From Sipunculus nudus (taxonomy: Eukaryota > Annelida > Sipuncula > Golfingiida > Sipunculidae), in assembly GCA_026874595.1 (NCBI GenBank), contig CM049318.1, positions 39,205,956 through 39,269,955 on the forward strand: a stretch of DNA of 64,000 nt, written 5' to 3'. This document shows positions 48,223-60,908 of the stretch, one piece after another. The position numbers and the translations under genes are program-made. How positions within the stretch are numbered: the stretch's first letter is position 1; each line of letters begins with the position of its first letter. The notes under the pieces were generated by a model that saw nothing but the letters and a program-made list of their open reading frames with translations, had not been told where the DNA came from and did not search any database.

Positions 48223-48954
48223 ACCACATGAGAATGTGCTATTTAACATTCAATGAGATAACTGTAGCCATAGCATATAGAAAGGAGCTTAAAAAAGGAA
48301 AATAGCCAATGGCTATTATAAGTGATGCTCAATGAGAATTGTAAAGCACTCAAAGATAAAATATTATCCTTTGGCACTTTTCACAGAATTAAAAATAAAT
48401 AAATGAAAATAATCCTGGACAAGGTAGACATATATTGATATAAAGTGGATAAATATATTCCATTGATCCAGTATATCTTATTTTTTCTCAATTAAGAAGT
48501 GTATTGATATCAAGGTATATTTCTACACTAAATTGCAAAAGTTTAAATGTGTTGTGGGTGGATTAATATATTTGTTAAACAAATCCGTTTCAACATTTTG
48601 CTGATGCAAGTACAAAACAAATCGTATAGGGTATCTTCAATGGAATTATATTGGTATATCCCTGGATGACCCTGCTTGGCTATGAAGATACACATTCCAT
48701 GACTTGGGTTACAGAATGTATACATTCTTTAGATAATCTATAGAATTTGCCATAATATGACATTCTATGAATTGAGCCATAGAATATCCAGGTTACTCAT
48801 AGGATGCATACATGTATATCATTTTTCTGTTTAAAAATAATACAGATTTGTTCTGGATTTCCATTAAATTGTCAGGTGCCTGTGTTAGCAGTGGTGTGTG
48901 TGAATCAAGCTATTCCTAGTAATATACTTCTATAGTATATGTGCATTAAAATAA

Positions 48955-49000
<46 letters not shown>

Positions 49001-49719
49001 TATATATATAATGATATATATGTATATATATTTGCTATGTAATATAAACTATAATCTTATATCACCTTCTAATCATTTTTAGTGTCTATAAGTACACTGT
49101 CATATACCTACTTCTTCACTTGGATAAGTCATTATGACATCATCAATCATGCAGATCTTATCTTGTCATAGTCAGCCTCCGGGCACCCACAATTAATTTT
49201 CCATTTAGGGATCAATATTCATATCTTTATGGAATAGCCCTTGATCATCCATTTCCGTCCTGTTTCACAGTATAATGAAACTGACTGACACTGCATGAGC
49301 ACTTTTATTTCAAATTTAACGTTCACTTGATCCGCATTCGAGCTAGGGATCTGCAATAAAATGCCATTTGAAACGTGGTTGCACTTGCTTGAAGGATTAA
49401 CTGTTGTAGCCGACACTCTCTGAGGCTCGTGGAGATAAGACCCATTGTTCATGGGTTGTAAACAAACAAACCCCCATCACTTTACTGGTATCGCCATCTG
49501 GTGGTCAAGTTGATTAACAATGCTGGTGTCATGAAAACTGTTCCCGTTCTTATTGTTCAACGGACTCTGTGAAGAAAAAACAATATGTTGCGAGCGTGCG
49601 ATTTATTATTATTTTTTTTACCAAGAGGTTTCATGGAAATTTTGTCAGGATGATTACCAAATAAAAAAAAAATGCAATTCTTGAAATGTATGATCAACAT
49701 AAGACTTGGCTCGTTTTTG
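48223..49719. other. AT-rich intergenic DNA
   Basis: Contains a TA microsatellite (48957-49032) and a second copy of the palindrome AGAATGTATACATTCT (48713-48728). The frame at 49219-49452 shows no known motif. Confidence 0.45.
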
Positions 49720-49905
49720 ACACTTTTAAGAATTTTTTATGGGACTTTGCAGCTGCAACTTTTTTATTAAGGATTTCACACCGATTTTTGAGGCATGCAC
49801 CTTCACACTATTCCGGATTCGAGATCTCGTTTTTAGGTTTTCTCATCATTCTTCCTTGCTTAATTGGACCCCTCCGTTTCCAAAATCCTGGATCCACCCC
49901 TGATA
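49720..49905 (-). mobile_element. CAGGGGCGGATCC-type MITE, degraded copy
   Basis: Only one end is clear: 'CCAAAATCCTGGATCCACCCCTG' type sequence near 49880-49902, with internal 'TTGGACCCCTCC'. The other end is not found. Confidence 0.45.
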
Positions 49906-50380
49906 TACGGCGTTTTCTCTGAACATGACATTGACAGAAAAACGAAACATTTACCTGCGTGGGAGTAACAATCTAACTTTCCATGAAATATTCGATCAAC
50001 CAACGTTTCTCCTCAGAAAGTCGATCATCGTGCATGTAAATTATAACCTATACTGAAGCTGAAACCAGAAATATTCATGTGTTTTTAGCAAGTTATGAGT
50101 AAATAACTTATAAATACCAGTGGAAGTGGGCCGGAATACTGCAAAATGTTTGAAACGTTTTATTTAAAGCGTTTTGACAAGTTATAGGCATATTTAAGGT
50201 AAAAGAGCACACAAAATCAAGAAAACCAGTTTGATTAAAGAAAAGACTTGTTAAAACGATAGTTGGGGGAAGGGTCCTAATTGTGTCAATTAAGTGCCCG
50301 TGGGCATGCAAATGAACCTACATTTCTGTTACCAATGATGTGGGTTCAACGTCTAACAGATTAATTAATATTTTATCATT

Positions 50381-50589
50381 CAGGCTCGGATCCAGCCCCC
50401 CCCCCCCCCCCCTGCTCTCAACTGACAACCCTTTCTTTTAGACAAATCTTATGCATGACGGGGGGGGGGGGGGGGGGGCGTCGAGACCCACCCCCACCCC
50501 CTGCTCTTATAACCAACGACATTTTTTATACAATTTTTTGCATGACACTCCTTGACCCCTCCCTGCAAAAAATCCTGGATCTGCGCCTA
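50381..50589 (-). mobile_element. CAGGGGCGGATCC-type MITE, copy 5
   Basis: Begins CAGGCTCGGATCCAG and ends GGATCTGCGCCTA; flanked by TCATT (50376-50380, 50590-50594). The interior is a doubled unit: 'CTGCTCT...CAA-C...GCATGAC' occurs twice, separated by a long G run. Confidence 0.83.
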
Positions 50590-50594
50590 TCATT

Positions 50595-53500
50595 TAAAAA
50601 ACTTGTACAGGAAAAAATGAGGTTCGCTTCCTGAATTATTTTTCTTGACGAGTTGTAGGAATACGCGACGTCATTGACGAATATAAAAAATGTGGATTCA
50701 TCATAAACATGACATACATTATATACAGCTAGAGCAAGAAGTGAAATCTACTGTATTTTCTCACAAAAAATGGCTACATTTGCATCTATTATCTTAAATT
50801 CCTTTGTGGTTATTTAACTCCGTAAGAGATAATGCAATTTGTATTAGATTATCGCATATTTCACTGCAAGCTTAAGGGTTATCTTAAAATAATTCAAGAT
50901 AGGTTTAATTGGGACTCAAAACAAATGTTCCCTTTCATGTTCCCAAGCTATTGGTATTTAATTAAAGTTGTATAATTTTATAAGCTTATACAAGAAGTCA
51001 TGCATGATCGCTTAGCAGATATACCCTGCAGGGCAAACATGCAGCACTATAGCTTGTTCCGACCCCGGCTGAATTTAAGTGACTGCAACGTCAGGTCCAT
51101 CACTTGATATAAGCGAGTACACCGTAAAGTGGGGCTACTTTGTACAGTTTTTAAATTATATTCCAAAATATTAAACTTCTATTCTTTAAAGTGAGCTGTT
51201 TACCTTCCGTTTCTGTAGAATTTATGTGATTGCTGACTAACTCTGTCTACATAGCTCTATAGGTATACTTCCTGATAAAAAAGTCTTATAATGTCTCTGT
51301 GATATACTAGTACATGTATATGTTTATAAGCTCTGTAAATTCATAGGATGTTACAGCAGTGTTATCAAAGAGAAATTACCTGTGACTTATAAGGTTTTTG
51401 GTTGTATATATGTACTGAGGTGGTATAGGTCACTATAGTAACAAAACGCCCTTTGTAAAGCTATATAGTTCGTCTGAATTGCTTCAAGATGTCCTTGTTG
51501 GATGTGTATGGGTTATTTTGCCGGGCCTACCCACATGTTAGAAACACATATGTATGAATAAAACAAACAACCTGCGTATTATGTCATCATTGTTTTAGGA
51601 CTTTTTAAATAAAAAGTTCAAAGGACTATCTTTAGTTAACAGACATCAGAATAGGCCCCATTAAAGATACAGTGATGGTTGCATGGACATAGGGTTTAAC
51701 CCTACTATACTTTTTATAATATAATTAGTTCTTCTGATGTCATCTGGATATTTTTCGTCATAATTTTATAGGTTCACGTGATATAATCACACTGCAGCCC
51801 CGAAAAATGTAGGTAGCAGAACCGGCTAAACCCCTATATATCTAACGTAAATCCAAAAGTTGTTTTAAATGCATATTAGAACCATAAGGTATACATCATT
51901 TTAAACCCGTTACAGTGTTCTATCTGATGATTTGCATTTTTTTTGCATTTTTATTCATTTTCATATACGTTATCATTTATTTATTCATTATTTTTTTTTT
52001 AATTTGAACTATACGCCATTTTAAGCACCCAGTATCAGCAAGCTACTTTTTAGCAAGCTAATATCAAATTTTGTAATTAAATATAAACTACATGACAATG
52101 TCTCAAAGGCTTTTTTTAATGCTCTGTGATGTCTCGATCTACTTTAAAACTTATTTTTTTATTCAATAAAAAATAAATTTCATATTTTAACAAAAAGACG
52201 TACAGTAGAGGAAAACAAAATTGCGATATTGGCATTTATAGTTTAATATTAGACCACTAAGAAATGGCTTACTGTCACTGGGTGCTTAAAATAGTGTACC
52301 TTTAAAAAAATGTAATTATTTATATACATGTTAATAAGTCATGTAGAAATAAGTGAAGAAGAAAAAAATTGTATACCATCAGAGAGAACACTGAATGGTG
52401 GATACTTAATGGGGTCTATCATAAATTTAAAACAACTTTTTGATTGATTTTAGAGGGTTTTTTTTTTTTTTGGGGGGGGGGGGGGGGTTTGGCCAGCTCT
52501 GCTAACTATACACATGCATGTGTTGGCCTGTAGCGCCGTTGATATTGAAAAAAAAAATCCGTGAAAATTAATCTAAGGTTTCCGGTGCACATGTGTGCTA
52601 TAGATATCTGGTCTAAAATATCTTATGTATAGGTGATTTAGGGTATTTGAGGCATCCTGTCTAACGCAAATATTATAATGTATATACTTTTAGGAAACGC
52701 AGAGTAAAATAACTCTATAAGGCAAAAAAAAAAGAGTATGGTCCTCAGGCACTTTTTCAGTAATCAGTGCGGGCGGGCGAAACTTTATTTTTTATTTTTT
52801 GTATGTTTCGATAAAAATGTCAGATGATCAGGGACAAGCATGAAAATACAAAGGAAATCTGATCAAAATTGTATTATTTCATCTTCTTGAAAGATGAAAG
52901 TAAAAATATTTTTTATGCGGAGGGGTTAAAATTGACGCGGGCGGTTCCTGAGAACCATAACTTTTATTTTTTTTCCCTAAAATATTAAATAATTCTCTCT
53001 ATTGAAATCTTTGATTTTAAACAATTTTTATGGATAGAAATATAATAACACATTGTTAAACCAGGTCGTTTAGTTAACACTGAATAATGAATATTCAAGT
53101 TTGTTTTAAAATTGATCAAACATTCCTTTTGGCAGTATTGCACCACATACATACATGTACATGTATTTGCTAATTATGTTGGGCATCATATAGAATTATT
53201 TACCGTTCATCCGAAAATGATTTTCACTCATAAATTATTTCTTTATAATTATGCAACTTTTCTTTGCTCAAAAATAATTGAGATACAAGCGAAAATTTAA
53301 TTTCCTCACATGAACAGATTATATTGCTTTTAATATCATTTTAACGTGAAACACAATTACAAATCAAAATTGAATATGCAAGAGAAACCTGTAATACATT
53401 TCTGCGTTGTCACCAGGGGTCAGCACATTACAGGGGTTAAAAATCAACCCCATCGAAGAGGTAACGCGTAGGATGAAACAAATAAAAGGATGAAAATTGG

Positions 53501-53600
53501 AAGCGTGGTTAAGAGGTGTAGTGTGAATATACAAATTATATTACAGAAAACAACAGTTACACGTTCGACTGTTATGTATCAGATAAGGATTTAAGAGGAG
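50595..53600. other. AT-rich intergenic DNA with one dispersed repeat
   Basis: Apart from the repeat at 51205-51690, no gene or element was recognised. A T/G homopolymer block lies near 52457-52487. Short frames have no motifs. Confidence 0.45.
51205..51690 (+). repeat. Diverged dispersed repeat, copy 3
   Basis: Collinear with 4225-4690 from 'CTGTAGAATTTATGTG' through 'TTATTTTGCCGGGCC' to 'CAGAATAGGCCCC'. Confidence 0.5.
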
Positions 53601-54391
53601 TGCCTCATCATATTCATCATTCATACGCTTCTTTGATGCCACTGGTTGTGATGGCAGGTACTTGTGGCCTTGACCTGTGAGAGGTCAGGGGTCATGTGTA
53701 CCCATTGATAAGACCGGCAGAGCTTTGGGTGTATACGGAGCGAGGTAGAAGGGTTTGTTGACATTTGAGGTGAGCTGCCGGCCGTTCGGGACTGATTCAC
53801 TGAAAGCGATAGTGAATCATACAACTCGTGGGATGGTTTAGCTCTGTATTATCACCCCAGTCACTTACACAGGTATGTTGCACTATCGTACGTTTTAATG
53901 GGCTTGTCGTGTAGAGTATATGTTGTGTAGCGTGCGCTCCACGAGTGGACTTGCCAGCGGTCTGTAGTGTGGTGTGGAGATATTGGCATGCGACCAGACA
54001 ACTTGTTCAAAACAAGCCCCGCCCACCTCGTACACCAAATACACGACACCGCACCCGTGACACGGATCTCATCTCATAACGTACCCCAGCCCAGTTCCTG
54101 TTGGCTACTAATCATTCAGATAAGGAGCTCACACTAACAATGACACAACCTTCGTGTGTGCAGTACAGATGTGTTACGCATTGTCACTGGTACATCGCAG
54201 TACGCGTGGAGTACAGTATTGTTTATCAGTTATTAGTGTCATGCGCTGCATCTTATTTCACTTTAATTGTGGATACACTAATTATGTATTGAAAAAAAAA
54301 AAACTGTCTCGTGAGGATTAACCAAATATCTCACTTTTCAAGACTGGATATTATCATTTTATTCAATTTTTGAAGGTATGTATTCTGTATG

Positions 54392-54451
<60 letters not shown>

Positions 54452-57136
54452 AAACTACTTAGTTTAAACCATTGTGGAAATCAAGAACCATGATGGAAAT
54501 TTAATAATTATGTGTTTTAAATTTTTTAGTGTTATTTACTGGATAAGCATATGTCATTAGGGTCCTGTGTTTTACTATAAATGTTCTTTGAATTCTTGTA
54601 TCTGACAACCTAAACAAAACCAGTCAATTAGTCGAAGACTGCTGGGTTAATATGTGCTTTAGATAAAACCAGTGGATTTATTTTGGTTAGCCAAATTTCA
54701 CTGCTACTGCTAAATGCCCAGAACTAAATTAATTATGTAGTAGGGTGCCATTTATGTCAGTATTTGTTTTAAATACTTAACTTATTTAATATGAATGAAC
54801 ATAATTTTTGTCAAATTATTGTAAATAACTTTTAATATGGTAATGTTGTACTTCATTTATGTGTATATTAAAGCTCATTATGTTAGTGAGTCAAATACCT
54901 TGCTTGTGAGAAAGTGCATAATAGTTAGCAACAAGTTTCTTAGCTGTTTAAACATGATCAGTAGATAATTACAGGACTAGTAGGCCTACTTTTTATAACA
55001 GTTTATTTGGGACACAAGTCATATATATATATAAGGAACTGCACTGCCACAGTCAACCATTCTCTGGCATCAATATTGTTGTAAATATCCTGTAATTTTA
55101 CCATTAGGCAGTCTGTGATGAATTCACACAACAGAATACATGTGAACATAAAAACAAAATTGTAAATCCCATCTCTATGGTAGTCTTTGTAGACAGTCAT
55201 TTTCTGTCCTGTGTACAAGTCGGCTAGCATCCTTGTATTCCATAAAAAAAGGCCAATTTTTAAACATCTACCAGTATATATACTTTCATGTCCCATGGTT
55301 TTTAAGTAAATTTAATGACTTGTTTCTAATACGCTCTTTACACAGCGCTTTACCTATAGGGCCACTACCTATATCGTAAGGCGCTTTTTGTTATGACCTT
55401 GTATCCTGAATTGCTACACTAGAGGGGAGCACTGTATAATCAGATGAGACCTTGTGCTGGAAGACAAAGCCAAGCGAGGAATAAACGGAGCCAATCATGT
55501 TTATTTCGTTTTGAGTGACAGCTCATCGCCCCGCGTAACCGTCTAAACAGGCTACAGGCTCAGAGAGAATTGCCCCTGATGTGGTTTGCTTAGGGCCTTG
55601 GGCACATAGGATGCTCGGCCAGTGAGATGTAATTCAAACGAAACGTAACAACAAAGGCTGCATGCACACCTCGATGGCTTGTTTCAGTTCTGCAGACAAC
55701 AGATACATGGCTACGCTAACACAGTCATAATGTCATAACCCAACCAGTCAATGATGGGAGAATGCAGAGGGAGCAATTTGAATTCGACCCGAAACTCATC
55801 AAGCGGCGCTAGAAGCGCAGCTATGGGCGGAGCCAGGATGCCTGTCGAGTGTTTGTTTATTGGCATCTGATTGGCTGCTTGTCACATCATACGCATGTTT
55901 ATTTCAGCAGACAACAAACCGCCATCTGGTGTCTAAAAATATCATAAATGGTCAAAGCTGGCAGCGTGAAAATCAGTTGCTTTTTTTAGAAGCGCAAGAT
56001 TTCCGCTGCCTCGGGAGCGTTGTTTCTAAAGCCTATTCTCTCAGATTATTGTACTGGTACTTCTATGAATGATTGTCCTTTCTATATAAGTAAAACCGGT
56101 CATGGTGGCCTTCACTGCTATTTGGGCCCTCTAACAGTAAAGAGTCTATGACAAGCGTAATGACTGTTAGGGTCCCCTTACATCCTTCAACAAGGATGAG
56201 GATGCAAATATTTACATCATTTTTCACAACACCTCATGGCCTTCAAGTATGCTTCCACTTGACATAAACCAGACCAATGGTTAGCTTTCTGGGTATACTT
56301 TCAAACAACGCTTACCATGAGTGAGACAAATTTAGTTTTGACTCAGCATATTGTTAAATTGATCCCTCTACATGTTTGTTGAATTTCTGACCGCATTAAT
56401 ACATGTAAGAATGATTGCATGGGTTACTGGATGAGAGCCAACTTGTATGCAATCAGGATATGACTTGTTACCAAAGAGACAGGTTTTCAATTTGGGTCGT
56501 GAGTTGAAATGTATTCTTCTCTGTCTGTTAATTACTCATTCTTAGCGTAATGTTAAAATTATGTGCTGTATACCACAATGTCAATGGAACATGATGGAAG
56601 ACCACTGAAATGCAGTTCATGTAATGGCTTGAATCATGACTCAAGTTTTAGGTTTACTTAAGTTTGCCTACGGAGTAGTGTATTCAGAGCCAGGTGGTCT
56701 ATTTTATATAAGTTATAGGTTGCTAAAGCCAATTAGTTTCAGCAGTACATCACATCATAATCTCTTGTGTTTGCATGTTTCGTCATTTCTCACAATCTGA
56801 CCTTTATTTTCAGTGCTCATTTACTGCGTATGTTTTAAACATGAGCTTTATGATCTGTCCTTTGTATTTTCTGGGAAAAAATTGTGTGCATTTTCCTTGT
56901 AGGTTGGTCATAATTCATAAGAAAATGACAAATAAGACTCATTTTGAGTGCCTTTATAATGTGATTTGGTTCCTCAAACAATTCATTATCCCATAAAGAT
57001 ATTATCCAAACAATAAACACTGATTAAACAGTCATGAAGTAACCACGGAGACCATGTTATGCTAACTTTGACACAAATTATGCAGATATATGTCTAAACA
57101 GAAACTGAGTCAGTGTGTTTGTTCATGCTTTATAAA
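53601..57136. other. Intergenic DNA with two less AT-rich stretches
   Basis: About 53620-54260 and 55430-55990 have higher GC and CpG density and could carry the promoter or non-coding first exon of the + strand gene at 59754. This is a guess from composition and position. A TA microsatellite lies at 54391-54448. No coding exon recognised. Confidence 0.3.
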
Positions 57137-57737
57137 ACGGGATATCGCTAATACCGATACTCTCGTGTGTGGAGGCAGTAAATGACTGCCTGCTTGAAAA
57201 ACTGCAGGCAAACAACTAGTGCCTCCTAGCGTCCAGCCTGACCAGCCCATTTATTCAACACAGCAGTGTGGGCACTGGGCATAGTGTTTTTAATTGCTGA
57301 TCATCCTGATACTTATTATTCATCATATTTATTTTGCCGGGTAAACCATAATACAGAACATGAAAAGAGATAAGAAAATTCTGCATTTGGCACGGTTTGC
57401 AGTAGAATTTGATCTTGAATTAACTGCCTTGTAGTGGATGATATAAGGGAAACATACACAGGGTCATAAAGTATTGATAAACAACATATGAAAGTTTCTT
57501 TGTATTATGATACATTTTGGTACGAAACAGTTGTAACCTCATATTTATTCAATGATCATATAATATTTAAAGAGATTCCATAGCGCGTATAAGCTAACAA
57601 AGTGGGACTGTTGGTTTCGTTCATGTGAATGAGTGTCCGGCTGAATCATGCTTGCCTGCACAAATGGGCTTCCGGCTGTGCCAGTCTGTCGTTTTTTTCC
57701 TCCATCTACATGAGAAGCTGCATTAGCGATATCCCGT
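57137..57737. mobile_element. 601-bp element bounded by a perfect 16-bp inverted repeat
   Basis: ACGGGATATCGCTAAT (57137-57152) is exactly the reverse complement of 57722-57737; weaker similarity continues inward (TCTC-TGT-GGAGG on both arms). No coding frame and no obvious target duplication, so the MITE call is tentative. Confidence 0.55.
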
Positions 57738-58262
57738 ATTGTAGTTGTGTTGTCATGTTACAGCTAATCACTGGATTTTACAGCTTTTTTTGTACCAGTA
57801 CTAGCTAACAAGCTAATGTACATTTAAATACTTATATCCTGTTTTATAGTGTATAGACATGTCTGACCATTCATGACTGATCTTGGCCAGGATTACAGGA
57901 TTCAGCTAAAATCAACGTAATCTAATATCAGTAAGGTCTTTCATTTTCTATTAAGGAGACATCATGATATATATTGATCTTCAAAAAGTGTATGATGCTT
58001 GAGAGGGCATAATTAAAGGGGCTTATTCTCATATCTGATTTCTAAGTTCTATAAACTTAAGACAATCCCTTGAACTTTTATAAAAGTAGGCCCAACAACA
58101 CACAGGTTGTTTTTTTTTGTATCCTGTTGTTTATAACAATTAACATGTCATGGGCCAAAATAATCTAAACACGTTCAACAATTACATATGTTGGCAAGTC
58201 AGACAAACCAGAGTTTTCAAAGAGAGCTTTGCAGCGAGTGACCTATTAATTTCTGCATGTAA
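57738..58262. other. AT-rich intergenic DNA
   Basis: Nothing recognised. Confidence 0.5.
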
Positions 58263-58456
58263 CAGGGGCAGATCCAGGATTTAGGAAAAGGAGGGGTCCA
58301 ACCTTGGACTAATGACAAACCTAAAAAAAGGTCACCAGGTCCGGAAAAGGGAGGGATCCAGGCCACAGAAATTGTTCTGAAACCATTATAAAAAGTTGCA
58401 GTGGTTGAAAAAGGGGGATCCGGACCTCCTGGACCCCTCCCCTGGATCTGCTTCTG
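58263..58456 (+). mobile_element. CAGGGGCGGATCC-type MITE, copy 6
   Basis: Begins CAGGGGCAGATCCAGG and ends GGATCTGCTTCTG; flanked by TGTAA on both sides (58258-58262, 58457-58461). Collinear with copy 2 over its whole length. Confidence 0.88.
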
Positions 58457-58461
58457 TGTAA

Positions 58462-59753
58462 TCATCCAATCACTTTAGCTTTTGTCATTTGTCAACATTG
58501 CTGTGTAAACAAGCTCATGCATACTACCATCACACAGGCATATAAGAACTTTTCCTAACAGGAATTACTTAGAGGTCATTATTTGTACACAGAGTAAGCA
58601 AGAAATCACATAAATTCTATAGTTAAGGTAGGTGAATAGCTGGCTTTAAGATTCTGGATAATATTTCTGACTCTTGTGGTAAATCACAAGTCAAAGTAAA
58701 TTTAAATAAAGTAAATGAGTTGTGTCTGTATTTTTCATATACTCCCTGTGAGACAGGTTACTGACCCAGTCTTCATTAAAAAATTAAATAGATAATAGTC
58801 CAGGAGTTATATATTGCTCTGACCTGAGTGGATACTGGTTGATGAAACTAAAAAAGACATATAGTTATAGCCAGGAGAGAGACACTAGTCTGAAGCATAG
58901 AGACTTTGATGGCTACATGATGTCTACAGAGTCAGACAAAGGTTTACTGGTAATGCAGGATGAGAAATCTAACTAATCTGTGGTTAATATAACCTAAGTC
59001 ATAATAGTCAGACTCTTAGTCAGCAGGGCCCATCATGATATGTTAGTGATAACAGGAGGATCCCCCATCCACCATCCTCTTATACTGGCTCAAGTGGTCA
59101 TTTAAATTCTATTGATTATGATTTGCAGTAAAACCTACATTGGTTATCAGCACCATCTAGTTGTCATGACTACTGGGATTGTTCCACATTATCCTTTTAC
59201 TGTAGAAATGATGCTTTGGTCTAATTGATGCTTGTGGCAGCATAAGAGGTACCTTATTTTGTGTTTAATTATCAACCGGTATCAATTATTGAAGATTTCA
59301 TGTTGTGTAGGAATAATGGCTGATGTCCATATCCTTCTCTTCACAACCTTGTTTATCCTGCAGACAGTATGAAAGTGTATCATTCAGATTTTGTCTAAAT
59401 GAGAAAACAAGGAATGAAGCATTATTATGTCTAATCAAGGATTGAAGCATTATTATGATAAATCTTATTAAATTATGTTTGTGAATTTATTTCTGTATTT
59501 GAGTATGATTCAGTACAAGTTTCCACTGTTAGTTTAATTATGAACATTTTTTTGGTAAATTTAAGTTCTTTTCACAGTACCATAACAATGTATAAAACTG
59601 GTGAAGTGGTGATAGAAGAAGTCCATGGGCCAGGATGGTTTCGCTCAGAAACAATTGTGTTTAGTCAAAATTTACAAACAGCATGAGATAATACACATAT
59701 TATTGCAAATGTTTATGTACCTTTAAGCACTGATGTTTCTGTGTTTCTTGCAG
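58462..59753. other. Sequence upstream of the 59754 exon
   Basis: No exon seen. It ends in a pyrimidine-rich acceptor (GTGTTTCTTGCAG), so at least its 3' part is intron. A short repeated block (AAGCATTATTATG) lies near 59420-59455. Confidence 0.5.
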
Positions 59754-59892
59754 CCTGAGAGCGGCCATGGCGGCTGCAGCGCAGGAGGCTGAGAGCCCTC
59801 AGCTGAGTGAGGGGGAGCCTGACAGTGATGTGGAGGATACAGATGCTGAGAAGGCCCTGGGTGCCTGGCTTGACCACCTGCAGACAGCACAG
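59754..59892 (+). CDS. First coding exon of an unrecognised acidic protein
   Basis: Exon between a strong acceptor (TTTCTTGCAG, ending 59753) and donor (CAG|GTAGGT). It has 13 bases of 5' UTR, then ATG at 59767 in a strong start context (GCGGCCATGG), and 42 codons ending in phase 0. The peptide begins with alanines, continues with a Glu/Asp/Ser-rich stretch and ends with an amphipathic segment containing LGAWLDHLQ. It is GC-rich against an AT-rich background, as expected for coding DNA. I do not recognise the family from 42 residues. The 5' UTR is split by an intron; the rest of the gene lies beyond 64000 or was not detected in the following 4.1 kb. Confidence 0.75.
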
Positions 59893-60034
59893 GTAGGTCA
59901 CTGGAAAGCGTGTACCTGAGACATGTACATGAGATGTGTAACTGAGACTTAGTGCTGATGTTGAATGAGGAAAATGTTTTTGGTTAAGAGAGAGCTGCAC
60001 TACACTGTCTTAACCCATGATTTTTATCCCTTAT

Positions 60035-60370
60035 ACATTAATTACCTCTGCAAGGAGGGTATGCTTTCATCCCCATTTATATGTGTGTGTTCACAATACA
60101 ATTCGAGCAATCATGAATGTAATCTCATGTAATTTTCATTGCATTTTTGGAATGGGCCAATGAAGAATCAGTTAGATTTTGGTGTGGATCTGGTGCATGA
60201 TCCAGATTCAGAAGATCATCAAAGAAATATTCACAAATGTATAGTCACACAAAAATGAAACTGGGAATATGGTTCAAATAAGTGAATGCAAACACGGTTT
60301 TGGGAGCATTCCACAGTAGGGACTCCCCACATAGCAGAGACTTGCATTCCTAGAATGCAGATTTCTAGTT
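60035..60370 (+). repeat. Dispersed repeat, plus-strand copy of 10371-10610
   Basis: Opens 'ATTACCTCTGCAAGGAGGGT', contains 'GGATCTGGTGCATGATCC' and ends near 'ACTCCCCACATAGCAGAG'. The fuller of the two copies. Confidence 0.6.
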
Positions 60371-60712
60371 TGAAATAGAATATTATACTGTAATTTCTTT
60401 ATTTGTGTACATTAGAATTAGATCACTGTGACATTTTTTTCTAACTGCTACAATTACCATAATTTAAGACCCAATCCTGGACTTATTACAAAAGGTAAAA
60501 CATGTTATTTCAGAGTGCTCACAGCTGTTTATAATTAAAACTGGCCTGAAGTGTACCAATAATGTCTATAAATAAATTACAGTTGACACACTGAGAAACA
60601 TGGCAAATACCTGCACGTGTATATGCATACCTAACTTTGCCATATCAGTTGCAGATTTTCCCACATTGGAAAATATGAGAACTATTATACCTTTAAGGTT
60701 CAAATCGGCTAA

Positions 60713-60908
60713 GAAATTAAATGATTATTGATAGTCAGCACAAAGAGGATTTAAATTTACATAATTTATTCATATTTTGTTCTTGGCCAGGGCTGTGGGT
60801 TAAGTAGGGGAAATTAAAATGATTATTGATTGTCAGCACAAAGAGGAATTAAATTTACATAATTTATTCATATTTTGTTCTTGGCCAGGGCTGTGGGTTA
60901 AGTAGGGG
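60713..60908 (+). repeat. Recent 98-bp tandem duplication
   Basis: Two head-to-tail copies from 'GAAATTAA' to 'TAAGTAGGGG', period 98, differing at only a few bases. Confidence 0.9.
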
